Shown: positions 50,080 to 61,590 of the stretch, piece by piece
How the letters are laid out: every line of letters starts with the position of its first letter
How positions within the stretch are numbered: the first letter of the stretch is position 1
Assembly (NCBI GenBank): GCA_023846275.1
Contig: CM043869.1
Span: 16,339,501 to 16,403,500 of the forward strand
Source: Vanilla planifolia
Taxonomy: Eukaryota > Streptophyta > Magnoliopsida > Asparagales > Orchidaceae
Direction: 5' to 3'
DNA length: 64,000 nt
Program-made: the position numbers and the translations under genes
The notes under the pieces: model-generated
What the model was told of the DNA's origin: nothing
Database searches by the model: none
What the model saw: the letters and a program-made list of their open reading frames with translations, nothing else

Positions 50080-51129
50080 TAACAAAAAGAAAAAGTTACC
50101 CATTAGAAACCAAGGATTTAACACAATCTATTCAAACTCGAAGCCTTAGAAATAAAACAAAAGGAACCAAGAGAACGTTCTTTGTTAGCTAAAGTTTATT
50201 TGTCTATCATTTTTTCTTTCAAAAATTTTTGTAAGAAAAGTGAAGTGAAAAAATGTTTAAAACCATTAATATTTCTAAGGTTACAAATATGATAACAATC
50301 GTTACCTAATATGTTATGTAGAATATCAAATTTGATAAAAAACATTCGAATGGACCGATAGTTCTAGGTACTTGGACGGAACTTGTGAAAAATAAAAAAG
50401 AGAAAAAGTTCATTTTTTTCAATATTATGTGTGAGATTCCTATTTAATATTAAACTAAAATTAAAAAAACAACTCTTCATTAATGACATAAATAGCAACA
50501 CAATACATTGAAAAATTTGGCTACAGAAATTGGGTTGATGGACTATTCACAGATTGCCAATTGGCATCAGCTAAAGGTTTGTATTGTTAGATCACCAAAA
50601 GTTGTCATAGAACATCTTCCCAGGACAGTTTGGGAATCACTCAAGCCTGCCTTAAGAAATAAAAGTGAACCAAAGTGACCCAATAGCTCAACCAGACATG
50701 TTTTAGGGTGTCAAGGGTGACCAAATATGACCAAACAAATAGCTAGCATAACAAGTACCACAAATAAATGAAACAGAAATAAAACACAATACTGGTCACT
50801 AACTAGGCAGAGAGTGGAAGGTCATACCACATCAGGAGTGCAATTATAGTTTTTTTTTCAGTTTAAGTTTTCAGGTAAATCTTTGTGTTGTTTATACATC
50901 TTGTGATTTCCTTCTGCTTACCTTTTGACTGTGCTTTATTTTAATTTTCTTTTTAACTCCCACATTGTGTGTTCGGCTGTTTTCAATGTTGAGCGGTTTA
51001 ATCTTGGATAATCAAATGTGAGAAACTAATATCTGCATCATCTCAAGGAGTTTCTTTGCAATTCATGTGAGATATGCAATAATTGTACCTCCTTTGGAGG
51101 TTTATGCTACAGAAATTCTACCTTTTTTT
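50080..51129. other. Intergenic DNA, no gene seen
   Basis: No domain motif. Any further exons of the minus-strand fragment at 49622-50079 would lie here, but I could not join one in frame. Confidence 0.4.
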
Positions 51130-52580
51130 TGTGCAATTTGTTAACTTGTTCTTCAAAGAAAGATGGAAGATGATAAAGTTTAGATTGACATGTTAGAGAA
51201 ACAAAAAGTTCTTGGCTTTTAAAGAGAAGGATAGAAAACTTGCTTTATAAGAACTTGAATGCATGAAGTTAGATGAAATAGATTTTGAAACATTTAATGT
51301 GATAATTATACAACTATGTCTAGAAGAAATAGATTTTGAAGATAAAGTGAAGGCACCAATCTTATTGTTGTTTCTCTCAAATTATTTGAATAAAACTGTT
51401 ACTTCAATAAGCAAGCTCCTAGGCACGTAACATTTAAGGTACAAGAGATTTGAAACCTCATCCATAGAGAAAATATATGTTACTAGTAATCAAAATATTG
51501 CTCAATCCAAAGTGTGAATAATAGAGAGCATAACTTATATGTAGGCATACTAGTATGTGTAGGTCAAAGTACAAGGTATGTAGCACTTCACATTCAAAGA
51601 AAGAACTATTGTGCTTGAACCATAATAGGAAAGCACATATGAAATGAGACTATAAAGCTTAAAAAGCTAGACGATGAAACAAAGGAAGAAAGTACATCCA
51701 TAAACGCAATGATTAAGAGCATTAAATATTCTTTGATGCTAAGTGTTGATAGTATGATCGGGTCATGGATTATTCTCTTAGGTGAATCGTTCTATTCAAT
51801 GCCATGCAGAGAGTTATCATAGAACTTTGTAGCAAGAAATCACAATAAAGTATCCTTGGCTAATGACAAACCTTTGGATGTCATGGGAAAAAATAATATA
51901 GATTATGATACCAAATAATATGTTATTTATACTTAATAATATTATTAATTCAAGATCTAAGGTTGATTGATCAATTGAAAAATATTAGGTATTATATAAT
52001 ATTTAAAGACAACATATGAAAGAATATCACAGTTATACTGGTGGATAACCAAGGTTGTAGAAAGATAACTATATATATGACGAACATCCATTAGGAAATA
52101 ATAACCTCATCTTAGTCAAGGTCCATAGAAGATTCTCATTAGTAGCATAATCGACTTGACCACATAAGTTAAAAGGGCATGGGTTCATAGTACATAATAA
52201 CTATTGGCCTAATCAAAAGTCTATAAGATGTAGGATCTATGAATATTATATGCTTAGGAAGTAGCAAGATGTAATTTTCTCAAAGATCGTTTGGAAATTA
52301 CAATCATAAGTACTTGACCTAATTTATACATATGTATGGGGTTCAACCCTAGTTTCGTCATTTAAAGGATTTACATATTACATTACTTTTATTGATGAAA
52401 CCTTCATGAACTTCTTAAGAAATAAGACAAAGGTCTTCAAGACTTTCAAGAAAGTAGAGACATAAATCAACCATAAAATCAAGGATTTATAATCAGAAAA
52501 TGATGACAAGAAAGCAATATATTCCTCTAGTTTTATAAAAATGTTGGCATCACAACATCTACTTGAGTGACATTATAATT
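51130..52580 (+). mobile_element. Decayed Ty1/copia element (gag, protease, integrase parts)
   Basis: About 51330-51420 reads 'KAPILLLFLSNYLNKTVTSI', the 'ALLLL.SLP..Y...V..L' segment of copia Gag (UBN2 type). About 51740-51900 reads 'GSWIILLGESFYSMPCRELS', then 'NFVARNHNKVSLANDKPLDV'. This corresponds to the protease start (SWIMDSGASFH) and following 'V.LADDK...V.G.G' block; the catalytic Asp is lost. About 52310-52560 shows 'LDLIYTYMYG', 'FIDE' and 'NKTKVFKTFKKV', the copia integrase core (LDLIHTDVWGP...FIDD.TR...VF..FK.W). The sequence stops matching copia near 52580, where gypsy-like sequence takes over. Stops are frequent. Confidence 0.75.
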
Positions 52581-52699
52581 CAAAATTTGCCCATCAATCC
52601 CATACAACAGCTTAGTAAAAATCTTGAGAAAAGGGTTAGTTGTCGATGGCATTCAATGACTGACAAATCTAGTAAGAAAGTGCTTTACTATTACTCTTA

Positions 52700-53660
52700 T
52701 TTCAAGAGTGCCCCAAGAAATTCCATGAGAAAGACACGCAACAAATTTTTCTAGGTCTGACCTGAGTACATGCATGACTTATAAGATAGAGACAAGAGAG
52801 ACGAACATCCCAAATGTAGGCATTGTCAAGAACATAATAGACTACCCAAATTATTATAGGAGAAAAGAAAGAGAAAACACCATCATAGATCCCCTTTTTG
52901 GGATGATGACAATATCAAATGAGTTAAAATTGAGACCCATGTCTTTGATGGAAGAGAGAAAGCCAACATATTAATGGACTAGTATTTTGATTGGTATGAC
53001 ATGTCTAAGTATCATTGAGTTATGTTTGCAAAAATAAAATTGATGAGGCAAGCTAATATATATTGGAGAAGTGTCAAGAGAATGAGAGATTGTTTTTGTA
53101 GTGATATTGTTGAAACATGAGAAGAGATGAAAGAAATCCTACAAAAAAGCACATCAATTTTCCACAAGGGAATGTTAGATGAGCTATGTAGACTTAGGCA
53201 AGACACAAGCATTTTTGAGTATATAAATAAGATGCAAGGGTTCTTTATCCTTTGTGAGATAGACAAGCCAGATAGTTCAACTATTACTATCTAGGAATAG
53301 GCTCCACTTTAATATGAGTAAAGAGCTTGTAAGATATAACATTTATTCCTTAGAAGACCTACAATGTAGACTTTGAATCTTTCCTAAAATAAGAGGCTTT
53401 AGAAGTAAATAAGACACTCTATATGTTTAACCAAAGAATCCCAACCTAGTGCTTATAGTCATACAATTAGCACCTAAAGCAATAGCCTATGATAAAAGAT
53501 ATAGCTATCTTTAAAGCTAGAAATTGACAACAAACTTGTAAAAACAGTGCTTGAAATACAAAAGAATGGATCACTATGCATATTATTGTCCCAATGAACA
53601 AATACATGCCTTAATAGTTGAGCCTATTGAAGAGGAAATACTTGAAACTACAGTAGAGCC
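52700..53660 (+). mobile_element. Decayed Ty3/gypsy gag fragment
   Basis: Reads 'MDYYNWYDMS'-like text, then 'FAKIKLMRQANIYWRSVERM', 'ETWEEMKEILQKSTSIFHKG' and 'MLDELCRLRQDTSIFEYINK', the retrotrans_gag domain of Ty3/gypsy (KLxGxAxxWW...R....TWEEMK..LR..Y.P..Y...L...W..LRQG..SV.EY...F). Near 53550-53600 'LKYKRMDHYAYYCPNE' is a CCHC zinc knuckle whose first Cys reads Leu. Several frameshifts and stops. Polymerase parts are absent, so this is an internal fragment joined to copia sequence. Confidence 0.78.
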
Positions 53661-54066
53661 TATAATAAAAGAGTACTATGCACTTAAATTCACATAGACA
53701 ATCAAACATCTATTTGACAACATTTTGAAATACACTTCAAAAAAGTAAAAGAAAGTTTTAGTCTATTAAAAATAAAATTAAAATAATCCATTTCTCTTTT
53801 TTCAATAAGTTAATGGGCACTTTTTATCATTTCATGATAATAATTATTTCATTAAATATTTTTTGACAATATATTATCAAACTCAAAACTTCTCAATAAT
53901 ACTTAGGAATATCTAATTCAGTAATTAGTTCAATATTCAACAATAGGTATCAAAACAACCTAAAGCACTAAGCTAACTTTTAACTTATTACTCAAAACCT
54001 AAAGCCGTCATAAATATGCTTAGCTTCAACTCAATTACGCAATATTGCAACAATAGAAACAAGGGA
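53661..54066. other. AT-rich spacer
   Basis: No motif. It contains the downstream side of the NOI copy A on the minus strand. Confidence 0.45.
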
Positions 54067-54556
54067 TCAATTTGCAAAATGGAACTTCTAATATGAAAAT
54101 ATGCATTTGGTGGTGTGGAAGCTTCGATGAAAAAATATTTATTATAAAGTACCGTACCGATGAACAAAGAACTATCTAACAACAGAAAGAAGCAACGTAC
54201 CGGGAGAGAGCCTCGATGGTGAACGGTTGAAGGTACAACAGCATCGACACCGTCGGAGGAGGCCACTAGAGGGCGGGGAAGTAACTCTGCTTCGTTTCCA
54301 ACGGAGATCATAAAGTAGTCAGACTTGCTCTGCATCTTCTTCTGTCGGACCTTCGAAAAATCGAGTGAGTAATCGGGCACAGCTTGCTGCATATCCCACT
54401 CTCCGAACGCCGGTACCGACATCCATTCATCCTTCTTCACCTGTGATCCGCAATCGAATATCTTAATGTTTGTTTCCAGCAAATCGACGATCCCTAAAAT
54501 TTTTCGAAGAAAACAAAACGATTCATCTTGCTACCTGTGCGATTCTTTTCGTCCAT
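54067..54556 (-). pseudogene. RIN4/NOI-domain gene, copy A, first exon out of frame
   Basis: Modelled by comparison with copy B at 56331-57226. Exon 2 (54440-54201, 240 bp, same length as in B) encodes a NOI domain with the PxFGxW motif ('MSVPAFGEWDMQQAVPDYSL', 'DFSKVRQKKMQSKSDY', 'SVGNEAELL'). The matching first exon (54556-54535) is 22 nt against 18 nt in B, so splicing to exon 2 shifts frame and hits a TGA after four codons. The proposed last exon (54087-54067) ends after six residues and lacks the Cys residues of copy B. NOI proteins are small, often membrane-anchored by C-terminal Cys acylation, and RIN4 is a guardee in plant immunity. Translation from the internal Met (MSVPAFG) is still possible. 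Probably a recently decaying duplicate. Confidence 0.65.
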
Positions 54557-56330
54557 CAAATCTCAGTAAACAAGCAAACTTAATCGCTTTAATTATTTTA
54601 CATCAATGTTTTATAAATATGCTAAACAAAACTACTATTCTACTATAACAATGAATGCAATGATATGTCTAATTGTTTTTATATTTATAGATCTAAAGAT
54701 CTCAAATTAATTTTCATCTTGTTAGTTGATATATCATCTTCCAAAATGGTGTTCAAAAGCTACTCAACTGTCAACTTATGCAAAGTTGTTATCAGAGCAT
54801 CGACGTCTAGGTATATAGTTATGAAATATCATTATCACAATTACATTTAAAACATGTTTGTTAAAGCTACACCTAGGTATATTATGAAATACTAGCCATT
54901 TTTTGTGTGTGTTAAAATGTTCTCTCAATGATGCTTCTTAAAAATAGATATTTGTAATTAAACAACTCCATAATCTCAATATGTTGACAACCACGCCCGA
55001 AAAACCCCATGAAATGGCATCAAATGTTTTGTAGGACTTTAAAAATCCTATCTCATGAGATAATTGGCTTCAAAAACATAATTCATATTTTCAATATTGT
55101 TGACACTTCAATCAATTTGCAAAATTTTGATTGTATCATCTAAACATAAATTTGTACTTGAATGTGGCAATGAAAATTCTAGTAAATGATTATGCATTGT
55201 AGTAACAAAAAGTCAATTTTCCATGTGTTGTCTCTTGTCAAACTATAAGAACAAACAAGTTTATGTTGAAATCGCATATAATCATGTGTTCTCGCATTGG
55301 CTATTGAACTTGTTTCAATACAAGATAAAAGGAATTCTAATAAGTCAATAAAGAGTATCAATAACAAACCAAACTATTAAATATTACCACATAAAATCAT
55401 TAATTAATCATGTAATCTTAAAATAAGGCATAAATCAAATGTCCATAGCAATCTTTAATATAAGAAGGCAATCTACAAATGAGAAATCTTGAAATAGATA
55501 TCCGAAGGAACGTTGGAATCTCTAGTATCTATCTGTGTCTAATCAATCCATGAAGAGTAAAATGAAAACAAAGATGATTGAGATTTTTGCCAATGTGACT
55601 ATTTTTTAAGCTTGAGAAAAGTATCTTTTACCATCAAGTCAAATATCATGCTTAACCCGTTATGACTAACTTCATGATAAATTGTTAGATTACAAATGTT
55701 TCATTATATGATGACAACATGTTCATTCAATCATTAATCAATATACATAATTTTATTCAAACCATGTTATCTCTAATCTTCAACTTTGAAATCCTTATTT
55801 TCATAACTTGAGTTATGCTTAGAAATAGATAATATGTGAACAAGAACAATCATAGTTTGGCGGATTAAGCTCATCATATTTATATAGATCATTCGTATGA
55901 CTTTTATATTGGTGTGAGAGTTAAATAAAGAAATATGTATATGAATATTCCTTATCTCTTCACTTTCTTATAAAAACTATTCTAATAATGTTATAACCAA
56001 TCATTAAAAAAGAAAAAATTAATAAAAAACTTGTCAACACTCTTCTAAGTTTTGATTGTCTTAGATTATATGATAGTATCTTTTTGTTTCAAATTTATTT
56101 TTTTATATAAATTTTTATATGATTTATTTATTTTATTATTTTTTGAACTTCATTTTGTATATTTCATTATTTTTGATTAATGAGTGATTTAATCATGAAA
56201 AATACAGCATAAAAGATAAATATTCATGATTATCCTGAGTTTTTTTTTACAAATTTAATGGGATTTGCAATAGTTGCATCAGCCAATAAAAGACATAAAC
56301 AATTAACAGAGTTGACATTAAAGCTAATAT
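54557..56330. other. Spacer between the two NOI copies
   Basis: AT-rich, no domain motif and no long open frame. It includes the upstream region of copy A and the downstream region of copy B, both minus-strand genes. Confidence 0.45.
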
Positions 56331-57226
56331 TTAGAACTTAAACCTAAAACTATCACATAAACACATACCTTCGACGCAATGATCAAATTGCAAACAGCGG
56401 AGCTTCTAATTTTTTATACACATGTCATCGTTTGGGTTTTAATAAATTTTTATTTATTTAATTATTCGTAAACAAAATTAACTTAATAGCAACAAATCTT
56501 TTTTTGATCCGTTCCCAGAAATCACTTCTAAACTTCGCAGAACAGTAGTTCACTTTTACCGAAAGGCTTTTCTGGAATGTCGCCAAATAAATCCTATAGT
56601 ATATACTATATACAGAATTAATGCTATTAATTTACATTTTTGTTACATATTAATCATCTATATATTACTTTTAGTTACGGGAAATTATTAATGCACCATT
56701 TATTTACTGGTGAAAACTATAAGTAACTATTTCATTATAAAGTTCATGGGGTTTTTTTTTTAAAAAAATATTTAGCTATATTTTGTTATTATCAGTATAA
56801 CAGAATTAAGTGTACATTGCCAATAAAACAGAGGTGTACTAGTCAACAAAGCAGAATGAAGCAGCGTACCGAGGGCGAGCCACGTTGGCGGACGGCAGGA
56901 CGTACAACCGCATCTGTGCCGACGGAGGAGGCCACTGGAGGGGGCGGAAGGAGCTCTGCTTCGTTTCCAACGGAGATGATCGAGTAATCGGACTTGCTCT
57001 GCATCCTCATCTGCCGGATCTTCGAAAAATTGAGGGAATAATCGGTCATCCCCTGCTGCATATCCCACGCCCCAAACGCCGGCACCGACATCGAATCCCC
57101 CTTCGTCACCTGCAATCCACAAATCGAATCTCTACAAATTTATTTCCACCAAATCGACAATCTCTAAAAAGCTTCGGAGAAGATATCAGAAACGATTAAT
57201 CGGAGTACCTGTTGATTCTTCCCCAT
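56331..57226 (-). CDS. RIN4/NOI-domain protein, copy B
   Basis: Exon 1 57226-57209 (MGKNQQ), exon 2 57109-56870 (80 codons), and a likely exon 3 56405-56331. All junctions are GT/AG in phase 0, giving 110 residues, as usual for single-NOI proteins. Exon 2 holds the NOI domain with the AvrRpt2-cleavage-type motif PxFGxW ('MSVPAFGAWDMQQGMTDYSL', 'NFSKIRQMRMQSKSDY') and the 'SVGNEAELL' tail block. Exons 1 and 2 are firm. Exon 3 ('KLRCLQFDHCVEG...') is less sure: it starts at the acceptor shared with copy A and has three Cys, but the usual 'FxYFxCC' ending is not recognisable, and a consensus donor (GAAG|GTATGT) inside it could lead to another exon. RIN4-like proteins sit at the plasma membrane and take part in immune signalling; the role of this one is inferred. 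Confidence 0.75.
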
Positions 57227-58279
57227 CGAAATACAGCAGAAAGCCAAAGTGAGTATTGCCGCCCCGGTGATTTGTTCAATAAGAACGTTCTTCAAAAATG
57301 CCACTTAACGCCACCAAAAAGAGAGATGGAGCGTGATTCCAGCGCCGGCAAGAAGCCGCCTATGACAGAACAATTCCATTTGATTTATTTTCTTTAATAA
57401 AATAATTTATTTTAGTATATTTTGATATGCATTTTTTTGTTTTTAATAACGAATATTATTGTATTTTTTTATAAGATTTTATAATAAAAGTTTTCTACTA
57501 CTATATTCAAAACCCACCATAACAACATTGCAAATTAAACAACGTGGTCCACACTTAAAAATTCACGCCATCATAGTAGAAAAAAGCTATCATATTGTTT
57601 TTTTTTTTTGCCGGTTGGGTTATCATATTGAATCTTTAAAATAAGTTTGCACTTTAGGTTAGGCTATTAAATTACTTGAGATAATGAAATATTTTCAAAG
57701 TGGGATAATAAAACACTTTTAGAGGAGTAAATCTGAGGAACTAAGTAAGTTGGGTTAAGTTGATCAAAGAATGATAAATTTATGTTTTTATTTTTCTCTT
57801 TTTTTTGTTTTTACTTGATTAAATCATTTATTCTCTCTTGCACTCTTGATTAAACCCTCATTTGAAATTTCAAATTCTAACTTCCAATAATTATTCTTTT
57901 TCAAATGATTATATTTATAATATTCACTTTCATACTTATAGTTCTTTGTCTTTTTTTCTCTCTCTTCTAGATTATCTTCTCAAAAACTCATTTTATTCTT
58001 TTATTTGTTATCTTCAATTTCCCATGGCAAGTGTGGATTACTATCATTTTATTTATTTTTATTGCACTTTAATTTTCACACTTTTTGTTAAATACCTTAG
58101 GAGATGAAAGTTAGCTAATCTGCTCTCATAGAGTTTAAGTTTTTATTTGCAAATTTTTGTTATATAAAACTATTGTTAGTCTCAAACGTTACAAAAATAT
58201 TTTACTTGTCACATTTGTGTAATATTTTATTATATTATTTTTTTTTCTTTTTCTTCTTAAGCATATTCCTTAAGGCATC
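57227..58279. other. Upstream region of NOI copy B, then AT-rich DNA
   Basis: The first 130 bp are GC-richer (leader or promoter of copy B), without a clear TATA box. The rest is AT-rich with short hydrophobic chance frames and no motif. Confidence 0.45.
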
Positions 58280-58640
58280 CCATGGCTAGTACTTTGTTAT
58301 AGTCTTTATTGATTACTTGATCAAATGGATTGAGAATTAACCACTTCAAAAGATGAAAAACTGTTAAGTATTCAAATTTATTTGGTTAAAAATTTTGTGA
58401 AAGTATGGTGTGCTTCTAAACATAATCATGGATATCAACTAATTCTTTGTTAACACCATGATTTGGATTTTTTTAAGAAAAATGGTGTCATCCTCAAGAA
58501 TGTCTTGGTATAACCATCTACACAGGAGCAATTAATAGGAGAACATTGGATATACTTCATATCTATTTGGATGAAAAATAGTCAAAGTTGGGGACTAACA
58601 ACTTGGTATTCTTATTGTATAATCTCATGCTCGCCACAAA
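58280..58640 (+). pseudogene. Possible Ty3/gypsy integrase remnant
   Basis: Translation across stops gives 'DYLIKWIEN', 'PLQKMKN', 'FIWLKILWKYGV' and 'NIIMDIN', then a short block like 'NHLHRSN'. This resembles the integrase core of Athila/Tat-type elements (VDYFTKWVEAEPLA.I......F.W..I.CRFGIP..II.DNG.QF). The match is short and degenerate. Confidence 0.4.
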
Positions 58641-58670
58641 AACTTGCCAAACATACTTCTTGTGTAAATG

Positions 58671-59263
58671 TGATGACCTAATCTCATTATATCAAAATAT
58701 TATCTCTTAGGATTATCCTATATGAACAAAGTATAATTTATCCTCAAAAGATATCTTAATATATTAAGATTATAATATCATAAATAAAGATAAAAAATTC
58801 TTCTTTTATAATCAAGATGAGACTATTAATCTCTATAACAATTACTTAGAAGGTTGCAATGAACTACTCCTCTTCTTGTGATATTACTTGATGATAACTT
58901 TCTATCTTATTCAGTCTTAGGTGTTATAACCCACTATGTTTCATTAGGTTCTCTCTCAAATTATGTAAGATTAGAAGTGGTATCTTTTTTATATTTATTT
59001 GTGATGACCTAACCTCATTATGTTGAGATATTGTCTTATTAAGTCATCAAGTCATGACCAATCCTATAAATATATTGACATCTTATAATCATGGATCACA
59101 TAAAAAGCTCAAAGATTTTCCTTCATAACTAACGTAGGACCATTCATTCATTTATATCTCCATTTAAAAACTTGCTAAAAATGACTCTTTGCTAATGATT
59201 CCTCTTCTTGGGACATCGCTTGATGATCTCCTCATTCTCTTAGGTCTTGAATGTTATAATATA
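58671..59263 (+). repeat. Tandem duplication, unit about 331 bp
   Basis: Both copies start 'tgatgacctaa.ctcattat' (58671 and 59002) and end near 'cttgatgat..ctt...cagtcttaggt.ttataa' (about 58928 and 59263). In between, 'tcttctt.tg.gat.t..cttgatga' and 'aataaagat'/'aatcatggat' blocks keep the spacing. The copies have diverged strongly. No coding potential. Confidence 0.6.
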
Positions 59264-61590
59264 ATAATAAAGTAATCCTTGAAATAGAGGCAAAGTTCTT
59301 TTTACTAAGGTTAAGATGATGACCAGCATTCCTAAATATATATTAATTACTTAAGACTCTATGAATTTCAACATAAGCTTATTGAATATTAAACTTTTTG
59401 AGGAAACTATCTTTTAAGTGGCATCTAGTTAAGTTATCATCCAATAGTGTATAAAGAGAAACTACAACAAACATCTACTTCTTTAATAGTTTATGCTAAG
59501 AGATTTGAACCTGTATATTATCAGAGTAAGTACTAGAGTTGACAAGCTCAACCACATGTAAGACAAGTTATTAAACATCAATGTGGTGGTAAGCTTGAAT
59601 GCTTATTAGTTACAAAGCTCTCTGATTGAGATCTTACCATACTAGTGGGTTGACAACAAAATACTAAGGTTTTATACTTAATTGCTCTTTTTAACTCATA
59701 CTTGGAGACTACTTGTCTCCTTTATAATAAGTTCAACCTCTTGACATCCAAGGTTTATTTGGATAGCCTATTTTGTGTTCACTTATGATTTAAATCATTT
59801 CAATCCTAACCTCTTCAGTTAAGTCTTTCAGTCTAACCAATTGGCTACTCTTCCCTAACCACTAATGATCAAATATTTATGCAAATAGTGAGTGAGCAAG
59901 CATTATGATGTGAAAAAAAAATTGAAGAACTAAGAAGTGATATGGACTAACAATTTGCTTCAATTTTAGTGAACTTTGAGACTTAAATAAATTAGAACTA
60001 CTTGGGTCATCTTAATTTCTTGTTCTAATAACCATAGATCAAAAAGCTAATTAGACTTGACATTTGTAGAGCTTATGTGGGCTCAAAATTTGTTGAAATT
60101 AGTTCAAATTTAAATTTAAGAACTTAATACTGGGCAAAATATTAAGGTATTATTTTTTTTCTCATTTCTTTAATTCTATCTGGTTCCATAAATAATCAAG
60201 ATTTGTCTTTATTATTCTTTGGAATAATATTGGATCTCATGGCATTATAAATAGTCATGATCTTAATCTATAATTCATAATATAAAACTATATGTGATTT
60301 TGCATATATAAATACAAAAAATTGTTAAAAATTTTAATTTTTTTTTTCTTGAAGCTTTGTACACATTGTTAAATATATGATAATTTAACATGCAATTAAT
60401 AGTTTTTCATTCTACTATTCTTTAGAATACTTTCTACTCTATGTTGAAAAATTATTTTAGTATTTTAACAATTTTTAAATCTTGGAATACATTAACTTGA
60501 TATGATTACCCACCTTTCTTTGGTCACAAAAAGTTCTCTATTTCTTTTCAAAATTGGACAAGACTTTTAAAATCCAAGATATTATATAAAATTATTATGC
60601 TTCTTTCTCAAAAAAAAAAAAATAGAAATAAAATAATAATATTGTTCAAAGTACAATACTAAGTTAATTAGCACAATAACTTCTAATACATAATACACAT
60701 CCAAATAAAACATTTAGCACATAAACTATTTCTATTATAGCTTTTCTAGTATCACAGCATCCTTATTTTCTAAAATTAATAAAATATAAAATAGAGTAAA
60801 CCAATTAATATTAGTTGAGTAAAAGTTATATAACATTATGTAAAATAATATATATTTGGTGTCATGTTGCATACTAAGTCTAAATCATATCACAATTGTA
60901 TAAAATAACAAGTAAATCAATGAATAAGCATAGAAATGAAAACCCTCTTCTCATTAAATTAACCCCCTTTTGGCTTAAAAAATCATTTGAAGTTCTTTTA
61001 ACCTCTTTTTCTTTGCATATTTATTCTTTTTTGGCCAATTAAGTTTAGTTCCAAAAAAATAGTTGAATGTATTTATAAAATGGTTGGGTTCCACCTTTAT
61101 ACCTTTTTTATATCAAGACTCAGGCTCCACCTTTTGGCTTTTCTTTGGAATGAGCCTAGCTCAATTAGTAACCAAGATTTTTATTCCTTATAAAATCATA
61201 TCCCTCTTCTTAAAAAACAAACTTATTTTTTTTTTATCTCTTTTACGTTTTTTTATGCCTATATAATAAAGCAATTTAATTCTAAATTACAATGCTAATA
61301 TTTTGTTTACTTTGTTCCTAAGTAATAAATGAATAGTGAAAATGCCTTCAATTCTCTACTTTACATTATGTTTGCACAATCATAAAAGAAAGAAATCAAT
61401 ATCTTTACATAATAAGTAATACATGTAAAGCATTTACCATCCAATTTCAAATTTTAATCATTGAATTTCTACTAAAAAAATGTCACTAAGATGTAAACAT
61501 GTTCACATCAAATAGATTACCCATGATACATAGGAATTCCTGTCTTACTCCAAAGCCAACTAAGAGTTTTTTAGTAGATAAACCAAGAAA
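59264..61590. other. AT-rich intergenic DNA, no gene seen
   Basis: No domain motif in six frames. The 67-codon frame at 61063 is Phe/Leu-rich and looks compositional. Confidence 0.45.
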
